Part shown: positions 1 through 7,508 of the stretch, piece after piece
How positions within the stretch are numbered: the stretch's first letter is position 1
How the letters are laid out: each line of letters begins with the position of its first letter
Assembly: GCA_964469905.1 (NCBI GenBank)
Contig: CAYXZW010000076.1
Span: forward strand, 1-10,782
Origin: MVRV01 sp964469905
Lineage (GTDB): Bacteria > Desulfobacterota > Syntrophia > Syntrophales > Smithellaceae
DNA length: 10,782 nt
Direction: 5' to 3'
Program-made: the position numbers and the translations under genes
Notes under the pieces: model-generated
The model's input: only the letters and a program-made list of their open reading frames with translations
Told to the model about the DNA's origin: nothing
Databases searched by the model: none

Positions 1-28
1 AAGGAACTTAACTGGTAGGAGGACAATT

Positions 29-1219
29 ATGGCAGAGTACTGGGGAGTAAAAGTAGAAGATATATTTAATTCGATGCAGGAGCGTTTCCGTCCCGAAGGT
101 GCCAAGGATCTGGACACAGTATTTGGATATGACATCAAAGACGAAGGGAAATGGAAGCTCACAGTAAAGAACAATGAAATGAAGATTGAGAAGACCGAAG
201 ACTTGTCGGGCTGTGTGGCGACCATGCAGGCCGACGGCGAGACCTTTGTCGGGGTAAATACCGGCAATGTCGATGCGACAAATGCATTTATGGGCGGCAA
301 AGTTAAGGTTGAAGGAGATATGGCTGCATTCGGCAAGACCGGAAAGCTTTTCCGTAAATTCGTTATTGCCAAGAAGGAAATGACGACCAAAGAATACCTT
401 GCAGACATGTTCGCTACAGTTGTTCCGCGGTTTAAGGCTAATGAAGCCGAAGGACTGGATGCATCGTTTGCCTTTGATCTGGGTGGTCCGGATGGAGGCA
501 AGTGGACAGTATTCATCAAGGATAAACTCTGTACACTTTCGACAACAATCGAGGGTAAGCCAACGGTGACTCTAGAGTTCAATGAAGCCAAGGACTACGT
601 TGATTTCATTCTGGGCAAGATTGACTCACAGAGCATACTGGCGGCAGGAAAAGCATCAGCCAAAGGCGATCTCAACATGATGGCTTCGAAGTGGCCGGTG
701 CTTTTTGAAAAATATAAAGACCCAATGGCTGGCAATGTTCCGCAGCAGGAACTAATTGTGCTGAAAAAGATCATATCATTGAACGAGAAGTTTTCTACCG
801 GTCCCATCATGGGGAAATTCCTCAAAGGTCTGAAAGAAAAGAAGATATATGCTAATAAATGTCCCAAATGCGGCCGTATACAAATACCGCCAAGGGAAGT
901 GTGTGCTGATTGCCGGGTGCGTGTCAATGAAATCATAGAGGTTGGGCCCAAAGGCGAAGTCCGTTATATGGACATTGTCTACTACTCCATGCCTGATCCG
1001 CTTACCGGTGCGGTTCGCGAGACACCTTACGGGTCGATCAACATCCTCTTTGACGGCTGCAAAGCCAATGAAACAATGCCGCACTTTATACGAAAGGATC
1101 AGATAGAAAAGATCCAGATGGGCTGGAACGAGAAGAAAGGGACCCGCGTCCGCCCCGTCTGGGAGGAAAACCGTACTGGAGATATCTGGGACATAAAGTA
1201 TTTCGAGATAGATGAGTGA
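29..1219 (+). CDS. Tandem SCP2 sterol-carrier domains fused to a DUF35 zinc-ribbon/OB-fold domain
   Basis: The 396-residue protein has three parts. Residues about 1-113 and 118-232 are two divergent copies of an SCP2-like lipid-binding fold: each has a GKW strand motif (GKWKL, GKWTV) and a late glycine-rich segment (VKVEGDM; ASAKGDL) followed by an amphipathic helix. Residues about 245-396 are a DUF35 domain: an N-terminal helix, then a zinc ribbon with Cys278, Cys281, Cys292 and Cys295 around an IPPR motif, then an OB-fold. SCP2 domains bind fatty acyl-CoA or sterols; DUF35 proteins are accessory or CoA-binding subunits of thiolase-fold enzymes. The inferred role is to carry or present a hydrophobic acyl-CoA to the thiolase-like proteins downstream. 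It is cytoplasmic, with no signal peptide. The start is supported by TAGGAGG at 17-23. Its stop lies next to the ribosome binding site of the next gene. Domain calls are secure; function is inferred. Confidence 0.85.
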   Translation: MAEYWGVKVEDIFNSMQERFRPEGAKDLDTVFGYDIKDEGKWKLTVKNNEMKIEKTEDLSGCVATMQADGETFVGVNTGNVDATNAFMGGKVKVEGDMAAFGKTGKLFRKFVIAKKEMTTKEYLADMFATVVPRFKANEAEGLDASFAFDLGGPDGGKWTVFIKDKLCTLSTTIEGKPTVTLEFNEAKDYVDFILGKIDSQSILAAGKASAKGDLNMMASKWPVLFEKYKDPMAGNVPQQELIVLKKIISLNEKFSTGPIMGKFLKGLKEKKIYANKCPKCGRIQIPPREVCADCRVRVNEIIEVGPKGEVRYMDIVYYSMPDPLTGAVRETPYGSINILFDGCKANETMPHFIRKDQIEKIQMGWNEKKGTRVRPVWEENRTGDIWDIKYFEIDE

Positions 1220-1230
1220 GGAGGAGGTAT

Positions 1231-2658
1231 ATGACAACAAAGCAAATGAAAGGTTTTGAAGACAGCTATGTAATTGAAGGTAAAATGGCACTCCCTTATA
1301 CATACTTTGCCGGAAGCGTTGGCAGCAAGTTCATCACAACCATCCGGGATGAGAAGAAAATAATGGGAGTAAAATGCCCTACCTGCAACGTGGTATACCT
1401 ACCGCCGCGGCAAGTATGCGACAAGGACTTTACCGACATACGCGATAATTGGGTGGACGTAGGAACTTCCGGTATGGTTACCAACTTTACCGTGGTACGC
1501 TACGACGACAAGCATCTGCCCCGCAAGGCACCGTTCGTTTTGGCGCTTATCAAACTGGACGGAGCAGATACGCCCTTCATGCACATCCTGGAAGAATGCA
1601 AATTAGAGGATGTGAAGATAGGCATGAAAGTTGAAGCTGTATTTGCCAAAGAAACGACGAATACAATTCTTGATATCGATCATTTTAAACCCGCTGCTGA
1701 AAAAGCTTCTATTCACGAACGTAATGCGGGCCGGGTGAAGTGGGTTGCTGACAATGAACCTGCAGTCCAGGGAAAACAAAAAGGGGGAAAACCAGATATG
1801 TCTAAACCAGTAATTATTGCCGCGGCGCTGACCGGGGCTGCGACAATGAGAAACCAGAACCCGTCGGTTCCTTACACCCCGGCCGAATTTGCCACAGAGG
1901 CTTACAAGTGCTGGAAGGCAGGCGCGGCCATGGTGCATGTGCATGCCCGTGAGGACAATGGTATGCCTACTCATGATCATGAGCGGATCAGGGCTACATA
2001 TAACGCGATCAAGGACAAATGTCCGGAGTTGATCGTGAATCTGAGCTCCGCGGTGGGAATGGGAAAGACGGCAGAACAGCGCATATCGCAGATCATAGCT
2101 GTTAAGCCGGATATGGCATCTCTGAATACCAATACAATGAACTTCAGCATCGTAGATCGTAAGACCGGTAAAATATTCATTGAATACGTATTCGAAAACA
2201 CTTTCACGATGCTGCAGGAATTCGGTAAGGCTATGGAAGAGAACGGTGTGAAGCCCGAGATCGAATGCTATGATATGGGCGGACTCGACAACACTTTGCT
2301 GATAGGCAAGCAAGGTTTCTTCAGCGAGCCGATGAATTTTAATTTTGTCTGGGGTGTCGCCGGTGGTCAGGCTTTCCGGGCAGATGCTTTTATTGCCATG
2401 ATGAACGCCATTCCCGCGAACGCAAACTTCACCACGTGTGGCGTTGGTACAGACCAATTCCCGTGCATCATGCAATCGTGCCTTCTTGGTGGACATATGC
2501 GGGTTGGCCTTGAGGACAACATCAAGATGCCGAATGGAGCGATTGCCAAAGGAAGTTACGAGCAGGTGGAAGTGGCGGTGAACATAGCCGATTGTCTAGG
2601 CAGAGCAGTGGCGACCACAGACGAAGCTAGAGCGATAATGGGATTAAGGAAGAAGTAA
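1231..2658 (+). CDS. DUF35 domain fused to a BKACE (DUF849, Kce-like) beta-keto acid cleavage enzyme
   Basis: The 475-residue protein joins two domains that are usually separate. Residues 1-154 are DUF35, with Cys49, Cys52 and Cys63 of the zinc ribbon and a YLPPR motif, but Asp66 where the fourth cysteine is expected. Residues 155-189 are a polar linker. Residues 190-475 are a full-length BKACE domain: the HVHAR motif supplies metal ligands His236 and His238, and RVGLEDN supplies Arg424, Glu428 and Asp429. BKACE enzymes use Zn to convert a beta-keto acid plus acetyl-CoA into acetoacetate plus a new acyl-CoA; 3-keto-5-aminohexanoate cleavage enzyme is the type member. The residue matching Kce Glu14 is Ala204 here (alignment from memory), so the substrate probably differs. 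ATG 1231 was chosen over an in-frame GTG at 1216 because GAGGAGGAGG at 1218-1227 sits just before it. An internal ATG at 1798 with its own AAGGGGG could also give a free BKACE protein. Confidence 0.88.
   Translation: MTTKQMKGFEDSYVIEGKMALPYTYFAGSVGSKFITTIRDEKKIMGVKCPTCNVVYLPPRQVCDKDFTDIRDNWVDVGTSGMVTNFTVVRYDDKHLPRKAPFVLALIKLDGADTPFMHILEECKLEDVKIGMKVEAVFAKETTNTILDIDHFKPAAEKASIHERNAGRVKWVADNEPAVQGKQKGGKPDMSKPVIIAAALTGAATMRNQNPSVPYTPAEFATEAYKCWKAGAAMVHVHAREDNGMPTHDHERIRATYNAIKDKCPELIVNLSSAVGMGKTAEQRISQIIAVKPDMASLNTNTMNFSIVDRKTGKIFIEYVFENTFTMLQEFGKAMEENGVKPEIECYDMGGLDNTLLIGKQGFFSEPMNFNFVWGVAGGQAFRADAFIAMMNAIPANANFTTCGVGTDQFPCIMQSCLLGGHMRVGLEDNIKMPNGAIAKGSYEQVEVAVNIADCLGRAVATTDEARAIMGLRKK
1781..1800 (+). 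promoter_or_regulatory. Internal ribosome binding site and start codon inside the DUF35-BKACE linker
   Basis: AAGGGGG at 1781-1787 lies 10 bases before an in-frame ATG at 1798-1800, exactly where a stand-alone BKACE protein would begin (MSKPVII). The arrangement looks like a former intergenic region absorbed into the reading frame when the DUF35 stop codon was lost. It could still allow translation of a separate BKACE subunit of 286 residues alongside the fusion. The motif and spacing are seen directly; use of the site is inferred. Confidence 0.5.
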
Positions 2659-2671
2659 GGTGATTATCATC

Positions 2672-2709
2672 TTCCCCTAACCTCCTCAGTGATTTGGTGG
2701 TTAGGGGAA
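2672..2709 (+). other. Strong RNA stem-loop between the BKACE and acyl-CoA synthetase genes
   Basis: TTCCCCTAACC at 2672-2682 is perfectly complementary to GGTTAGGGGAA at 2699-2709, giving an 11-bp stem. After a T-T mismatch, two more C-G pairs form (2684-2685 with 2696-2697), leaving a 10-base loop at 2686-2695. It begins 13 bases after the upstream stop codon. No run of T follows, so it does not look like a standard intrinsic terminator. It could slow or partly stop transcription, or protect the 3' end of a processed upstream message, and so set different levels for the genes on either side. Confidence 0.6.
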
Positions 2710-2752
2710 TAAACATGGCCGCGTGTCAACCAGCATAAAAGGGGAGACTCGA

Positions 2753-4591
2753 ATGGATGTAAATGAAAAAACCATAAATGATGTTTTTTGCAACCGTGTA
2801 AAGAAATACGGGGATCGGCTGGCAATCGAGAAAAAGATTAAAGGCCTATGGAACGGCGCGACATGGAACGAGTATTATGAACGGGCATGCGCAACAGGAC
2901 TGGGATTATATTCGCTGGGCCTGAGAAAAGGTCAGATGGTTTCGATCTTGTCCGAAAACAGGCTGGAATGGCTCTATACAGATATGGGCACCTTGGGTAT
3001 CGGTGCTGTAGTGATTCCGGTGTACCCGACCCTCGTTTCCGAAGAAATCCAGTATATAATCAACAACTCGGAGTCAAAAGTCATTGTTGTCGAAAACAAG
3101 ACACAGCTTAAAAAAGTCCTCGATATAGTGGACAGCTGCCCATCACTCGAAAAAATAGTAGTTATGGAAGACAATGATGCGACAGGCCACGAGAAAGTTA
3201 TTAGCTTTAGTTCCCTCATGGATCTGGGGCGTAAAAAGAATAAAGAAGATCAGGCACTCTTTGAAAAGCTGGCGAAAGAAGTGAGCAGCGATGATCTTGC
3301 AACTATTGTTTACACATCCGGAACCACCGGACTTCCCAAGGGTGCGATGATATCGCACGGTAACGTATTCTGGGTTGTCCAGTCCCTCGACAACATCTCG
3401 CCTCATTTTGCATCCGACAAGGACTGCACTGTGCCGTTCCTTCCTCTTTCCCATGTGTTCGAACGGATAGCGGGCCACTTCTATGGCATGTACTGCGGTA
3501 TAACTGCCTCCTATGCGGAGAGCATAGATACGCTGCTGGCGGATTTTGAAGAGAAGCGACCAACGATGATACTAGCCGTACCGCGGGTGTGCGAAAAAGT
3601 CTACCAGAAGATCATTGCCCAGGTCAAGGAACAGTCACCATTTAAGCAAAAGGTGTTTTATTGGGGTCAGAAAGTGGGGAAGCGCATCAGTGAGTTGCGC
3701 GAGAAGCATAAAGCAATACCTTTCTTGTTGCAGCTGAAATACAAGATTGCCTATGCCGCGATATTCAAAAAACTTCAGGATAAATTAGGAGGAAGAGTTA
3801 CATGGATGACGGCGTCAGGAGCTCCAACAGCCGAAGAAATTATCCGTTTTTTTAACGCTGCAGGAATAACGGTTATACAAGGATATGGTATGACTGAATG
3901 CACTGCCCCGGCTACAATGCAGTCAATGGCTGATTACAGAATAGGAACAACCGGCAAGCCGATACCCGGCATGGACATTAAAATTGCCGAAGACGGAGAG
4001 GTCTTGTTAAAAGGCGGCAATGTTATCAAAGGATACTGGAAACTGCCTGATGAAACTCGCGATGCCTTCACAATTGACGGATATTTCATGTCCGGCGATA
4101 TCGGCATGTTTGATGATGAGGGCAACCTGCTCATCACGGACAGGAAGAAAGATCTCATAATAACATCCGGCGGGAAAAACGTTGCACCGCAGAAAATCGA
4201 GAATATGTTTAAATCCGATCCTCTGTTTACCCAGTTTATCGTCATCGGCGAAAGGAAAAAGTATCTCACCGGTTTGTGCAATATCAATCCCGATGAAGCT
4301 GCGCGGTTGGCTAAAGAGGCCAACATTCCCTTCAATAGCCCGGCAGAACTTTTGGAAGCCCCGCAATTTCTCGACATTGTGCAGAAGCATATAGAAAAGA
4401 GCAACGCGCATCTGGCGAAGTATGAATCAATAAAGAACATCAGGATTGTCAAGAGTGATTTTTCCCAGGAAGGCGGCGAGCTAACGCCTTCACTAAAACT
4501 CAAGCGTAAAGTCGTGCTACAGAAATACAAAGAACTTATCGACGATATGTATGGAAAAGAGGCTGTTGATGAGCTGTATGAGAAAAAATAA
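2753..4591 (+). CDS. AMP-forming long-chain-type acyl-CoA synthetase
   Basis: The 612-residue protein belongs to the ANL adenylate-forming superfamily and resembles FadD15/FAA1-type long-chain fatty acid CoA ligases in length and motifs. It would activate a carboxylic acid with ATP and CoA to acyl-CoA, AMP and pyrophosphate in the cytoplasm. The phosphate-binding loop is at residues 184-197 (TSGTTGLPKG core), the YGMTE motif at 378-382, SGD at 447-449, the hinge DRKKD at 463-467, and the C-terminal LTPSLKLKRK, which contains the likely adenylation lysine, at 577-586. All catalytic motifs look intact. ATG 2753 is preferred over an in-frame GTG at 2723 because AGGGGAG at 2740-2746 is well placed and family members begin near this point. 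It lies after a stem-loop and before the DUF35/thiolase block, so it probably feeds that pathway. Chain length or substrate cannot be told from the sequence. Confidence 0.93.
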   Translation: MDVNEKTINDVFCNRVKKYGDRLAIEKKIKGLWNGATWNEYYERACATGLGLYSLGLRKGQMVSILSENRLEWLYTDMGTLGIGAVVIPVYPTLVSEEIQYIINNSESKVIVVENKTQLKKVLDIVDSCPSLEKIVVMEDNDATGHEKVISFSSLMDLGRKKNKEDQALFEKLAKEVSSDDLATIVYTSGTTGLPKGAMISHGNVFWVVQSLDNISPHFASDKDCTVPFLPLSHVFERIAGHFYGMYCGITASYAESIDTLLADFEEKRPTMILAVPRVCEKVYQKIIAQVKEQSPFKQKVFYWGQKVGKRISELREKHKAIPFLLQLKYKIAYAAIFKKLQDKLGGRVTWMTASGAPTAEEIIRFFNAAGITVIQGYGMTECTAPATMQSMADYRIGTTGKPIPGMDIKIAEDGEVLLKGGNVIKGYWKLPDETRDAFTIDGYFMSGDIGMFDDEGNLLITDRKKDLIITSGGKNVAPQKIENMFKSDPLFTQFIVIGERKKYLTGLCNINPDEAARLAKEANIPFNSPAELLEAPQFLDIVQKHIEKSNAHLAKYESIKNIRIVKSDFSQEGGELTPSLKLKRKVVLQKYKELIDDMYGKEAVDELYEKK

Positions 4592-4690
4592 TCTAGTAAT
4601 AAGTATAACTATTTTATAACGGGAAGATAAAGCAAGTATGGCCGTTGCTCGACCGCAGAGGGGGAGGAAGGCCAAAAAAGGAGAGGTATT

Positions 4691-5158
4691 ATGTCCGATA
4701 AATTTCAAGGCATAGAGCCGATGGTTTACCAGAGCAAGATCAATGTTCCTTATTCATGGTGGGCCGGCGACACGGCCACCAGGTTTTTTGTCGCGCTACG
4801 GGACGAAAAGAAAATAATTGCTACGAAATGCGGCGCGTGCGGGAAGGTATTTTTACCGCCGCGGAAAACATGCCCCTCGTGCTTTACCGCAAATGCAGAG
4901 TGGGTGAATGTATCAGACGAAGGAACGGTGCTGACTTTTTCAGTGGCGCGTCGTAAGTTTGCCGCTATTCCCCAGGACAGGCAAGTGCCGGTTATATGGG
5001 GTCTGATAAAGCTCGATGGTGCCGATACTGCCCTGCTGCATTATCTGGATGAAGTAAAGCCGGAAGACATAACTATCGGCATGCGCGTGAAAGCAGTATT
5101 TTCGGAGACGCGGAAGGGTACCATCCGCGACATCTCGCATTTCAAACCGGTAAAATAA
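4691..5158 (+). CDS. DUF35 zinc-ribbon/OB-fold protein, probable partner of the first thiolase-like protein
   Basis: The 155-residue stand-alone DUF35 protein has an N-terminal helical segment, then a complete zinc ribbon (Cys47, Cys50, Cys61, Cys64 around FLPPRK), then an OB-fold with the conserved GLIKLDGADT strand and a closing DISHFKPVK. It is most like the DUF35 half of the DUF35-BKACE fusion (shared RDEKKI, LIKLDGADT, HFKP). Members of this family bind thiolase-fold enzymes, as in the archaeal thiolase/HMG-CoA synthase complex and Ltp2-ChsH2, where they help bind or position CoA substrates. The start has AAAGGAGAGG at 4677-4686. The next gene starts 16 bases after its stop, so the two are probably co-translated partners. 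The 99 bases before it hold no clear terminator or promoter. Confidence 0.9.
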   Translation: MSDKFQGIEPMVYQSKINVPYSWWAGDTATRFFVALRDEKKIIATKCGACGKVFLPPRKTCPSCFTANAEWVNVSDEGTVLTFSVARRKFAAIPQDRQVPVIWGLIKLDGADTALLHYLDEVKPEDITIGMRVKAVFSETRKGTIRDISHFKPVK

Positions 5159-5174
5159 GTAAGGAGCCCGAGAT

Positions 5175-6320
5175 ATGGATAGAGCAGCAATAATCGGTGT
5201 CGGAATGACAAAAATTGAAAAGAGCAAAGTCAGAGATACCTTTGCCGACATGGCGTGGGAAGCCGTGAACAAGGCACTGGCTGACGCCGGCATGACCATT
5301 GACGATATAGACAACGTCGTTACCACCTCCAGTGATTTCTGGGATGGAAGAACTATTTCCTGCATGGCGGTGGGAGATGCCAGCGGAGCAGCACACAAGA
5401 ACGTTACCTGTGTCGAAGGCGACGGCACCTATGGCGCCTTCTATGGGTTGACGAGGAGTATTTCCGGATCTTATAAGACCACGCTGGTCACCGGACATTC
5501 CAAGGGGTCACAGAGTGTATCAAGCCTGATTACCAATGCGGCCTTCGATCCCATCTATGAGCGTAGTTTGGGTATGGATATGGTTACAGCCTGTGCCATG
5601 CAGGCGCGTTCGTACATGCACCGAACAAAGACAACGCCGGAACAAATGGCGCTGGTATCGGTGAAGAATCACGGTAATGCGCTGATGAACCCACTAGCGC
5701 AATTGCCGATGAAAATTACTGTTAATGATGTGCTGAAATCGGAAATGATCGCTGACCCGTTGCACAAGCTTGATTGTTCGCCGGTATCCGACGGTTGCGC
5801 GGCAGTCATTATCGCTCATGAGTCTGTGGCGACGAAGTTTAAGCAGAAGCCGGTTTGGATCAAGGGTGTGTCCTTCTGTGCGGACACCTTTTTCTTCGGT
5901 GATCGGGACCTCTCCCGCGCCAAGTCACTCACTGAAGCGGCGAAGAAGGCTTACGCAATGGCCGGCATAAAGGACCCGAAAAAAGAAATAGATGTTGCGG
6001 AAATATACGATGCTTTTAGTTATCAGGAACTTATGTGGCTCGAGGAAATGGGTCTCGCCGATGATGCGACAGCCGGAAAACTGCTCGCCAAGGGAGATTT
6101 CAACATTGATGGCCGGCTGCCGGTGAATGCTTCCGGCGGACTGCTGTCAGGGCATCCTGTAATCGCCGCCGGTTTATACAGCATGGCTGCAGTAGTCAAG
6201 CAGATCAGGGGTGATGCAGGCGGCTTCCAGGTGCAAAAGGCAAAAACAGGCCTGGTGCAAGGCTTAAACGGCCTGGGTGGCCAGTCCCACTGTGTGTGGA
6301 TTCTTGATCAGGAAAAGTAG
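5175..6320 (+). CDS. Thiolase-superfamily protein lacking the nucleophilic cysteine (lipid-transfer/Ltp-like), subunit 1
   Basis: The 381-residue protein has a complete thiolase fold: N-terminal RAAIIGVGMT strand, FDP and NHGNA motifs, a DGCAAVI strand near residue 207, EIYDAFSY at 276-283, NASGGLLSGHP at 318-328, and GLGG near the C-terminus. The usual nucleophile motif (CASG type) reads GTYG here, with Gly84 at the cysteine position; the GHP histidine His327 is kept. True thiolases need that cysteine for acyl transfer. Cysteine-less members with DUF35 partners include the steroid side-chain aldolase Ltp2, which uses tyrosines; Tyr278 lies in the equivalent E-x-YD-x-F motif. Retro-aldol or retro-Claisen cleavage of an acyl-CoA is therefore plausible. 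It may instead be a non-catalytic partner of the next gene's product. AAGGAG at 5161-5166 supports the start. The family is certain; the reaction is inferred. Confidence 0.88.
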   Translation: MDRAAIIGVGMTKIEKSKVRDTFADMAWEAVNKALADAGMTIDDIDNVVTTSSDFWDGRTISCMAVGDASGAAHKNVTCVEGDGTYGAFYGLTRSISGSYKTTLVTGHSKGSQSVSSLITNAAFDPIYERSLGMDMVTACAMQARSYMHRTKTTPEQMALVSVKNHGNALMNPLAQLPMKITVNDVLKSEMIADPLHKLDCSPVSDGCAAVIIAHESVATKFKQKPVWIKGVSFCADTFFFGDRDLSRAKSLTEAAKKAYAMAGIKDPKKEIDVAEIYDAFSYQELMWLEEMGLADDATAGKLLAKGDFNIDGRLPVNASGGLLSGHPVIAAGLYSMAAVVKQIRGDAGGFQVQKAKTGLVQGLNGLGGQSHCVWILDQEK

Positions 6321-6331
6321 GAGGAAGAACA

Positions 6332-7489
6332 ATGGCTAAAAGAGTTGCAATAGTAGGAACCGGACAGACATTTCACAAGAGCCATCGTCCCGACGTAAAC
6401 GGACAGGAACTTATCAACGAGGCAGTTGTTACGGCGCTCAACGATGCTAACTTGAAGATGAAGGACATCGACGCTATCGTCATCGGTAACATGGATCATT
6501 TTGAAGGTATAAACTACGTCGATTGCTGGAGTGTGGACGGCTCCGGTGGAACAATGAAGCCGATTATAAAACTCACTACCGGAGGAACCACCGGATGCAC
6601 TGTAGCTATCGGCGGATATCATCTGGTTGGTTCAGGCATGTTTGACAAAGTGCTGATCATCGGCTGGGAAAAGAACTCTGAGTCCGACACCACCGGTGCC
6701 ATTACGACGGCCTTCGATCCCGTATGGGACAGGCAGGTCTTCGCCGGAGCAATATCCGGTCTGGCCGCCGAGGCTCAGGCGTACATAGCCCGCTATGGCG
6801 CTACAGACCGCGACGGCGCCCGTGTGAGCGTTCGGGACCGGAAACACGCCATGAATAACCCCCACGCGCAGCTCAGGAAAGAAGTGACCCTCGAGGACGT
6901 CCTCGCATCGCCGATGCTAGCCGACCCCATCCACCTGCTGGATGTATGTCCGAGGACCGATGGTGCCTGCGCCGTAATTATGGCCAGCGAGGACACAGCG
7001 GAAAAGATCTGTCCGAAACCAGACTGGATCTGGGCGACAGCAGCACGCCACAGCTATTCCTATCTGGGGGATGCCGATTTCGGGCGCCTCACCAGCATGA
7101 AGGAGGGTTCCCAGGAATTATGGAAAAAGGCAGGCATTAAGGAGCCGCGCAAAGAGCTTGACGTCATCGAACTCTACCAGCCCTATTCCTTTGGAGGACT
7201 CATCTGGATTGAGGACATGGGAATCGTGGGCCCCGGCGAGGCTCCCCGGTATATCTGGGACGGTAACACCGACATGGGAGGGGAGCTGCCTATAAATCCT
7301 TCCGGCGGCGTTATAGCGACAAATCCCATAGGGGCAACCGGGCTCATCCGGTGTGCGGAAGCGGCAATGCAGGTGATGGGAAAGGCGGAAGGACGGCAAG
7401 TTCCGGATGTCAACTTCGCTTTTAGCAGCGGCTTTGGCGGCTGCTTCTGGACCGACATGATCCTGCACGGCAAGAAAAAACCCAAGTGA
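6332..7489 (+). CDS. Thiolase-superfamily protein lacking catalytic Cys and GHP His, subunit 2
   Basis: The 385-residue protein is a second thiolase-fold protein, clearly paralogous to its upstream neighbour (shared FDP, NPHAQL, DGACAVI, E-L-Y-x-x-Y-S and NPSGG segments) but well diverged. The nucleophile motif reads GTTG at residues 85-88, so Gly85 replaces cysteine. The GHP motif reads TNP with Asn331 replacing histidine, so it has lost two classical thiolase residues. Tyr282 sits in the ELYQPYS motif. Cys89 lies just after the motif and is not in the nucleophile position. It may form a heteromer with the upstream thiolase-like protein, with one subunit catalytic, or act in a non-thiolase reaction. 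GGAGG at 6320-6324 overlaps the upstream stop codon, showing tight coupling. The DUF35 gene 19 bases downstream is its likely partner. Confidence 0.87.
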   Translation: MAKRVAIVGTGQTFHKSHRPDVNGQELINEAVVTALNDANLKMKDIDAIVIGNMDHFEGINYVDCWSVDGSGGTMKPIIKLTTGGTTGCTVAIGGYHLVGSGMFDKVLIIGWEKNSESDTTGAITTAFDPVWDRQVFAGAISGLAAEAQAYIARYGATDRDGARVSVRDRKHAMNNPHAQLRKEVTLEDVLASPMLADPIHLLDVCPRTDGACAVIMASEDTAEKICPKPDWIWATAARHSYSYLGDADFGRLTSMKEGSQELWKKAGIKEPRKELDVIELYQPYSFGGLIWIEDMGIVGPGEAPRYIWDGNTDMGGELPINPSGGVIATNPIGATGLIRCAEAAMQVMGKAEGRQVPDVNFAFSSGFGGCFWTDMILHGKKKPK

Positions 7490-7508
7490 GCAACAAGGAG
7501 AAATCATT

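Noticed and set aside
1216..1230. GTG start at 1216 for the DUF35-BKACE gene
   Set aside because: It would encode the ribosome binding site itself (GTG AGG AGG AGG). ATG 1231 directly after that site is the natural start.
1603..2496. Long reverse-strand open frame of 297 codons
   Set aside because: It lies antisense to the clearly conserved BKACE domain and its translation resembles no protein family; it is a by-product of codon use on the coding strand.
2715..2738. Seven-codon leader frame (MAACQPA) before the synthetase
   Set aside because: It has no ribosome binding site and no attenuator-like codon run; its resemblance to a leader peptide is probably chance.
2723..2752. GTG start at 2723 for the acyl-CoA synthetase
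   Set aside because: It lacks a good ribosome binding site, whereas ATG 2753 has AGGGGAG at the right distance and gives a typical N-terminus.
3934..4530. Reverse-strand open frame of 198 codons
   Set aside because: It is antisense to the conserved C-terminal half of the acyl-CoA synthetase and shows no domain motif.
4639..4674. TGGCC/GGCCA inverted repeat before the DUF35 gene, as a terminator
   Set aside because: A 5-bp stem with a 26-base loop is too weak, and the A run that follows belongs to the ribosome binding region.
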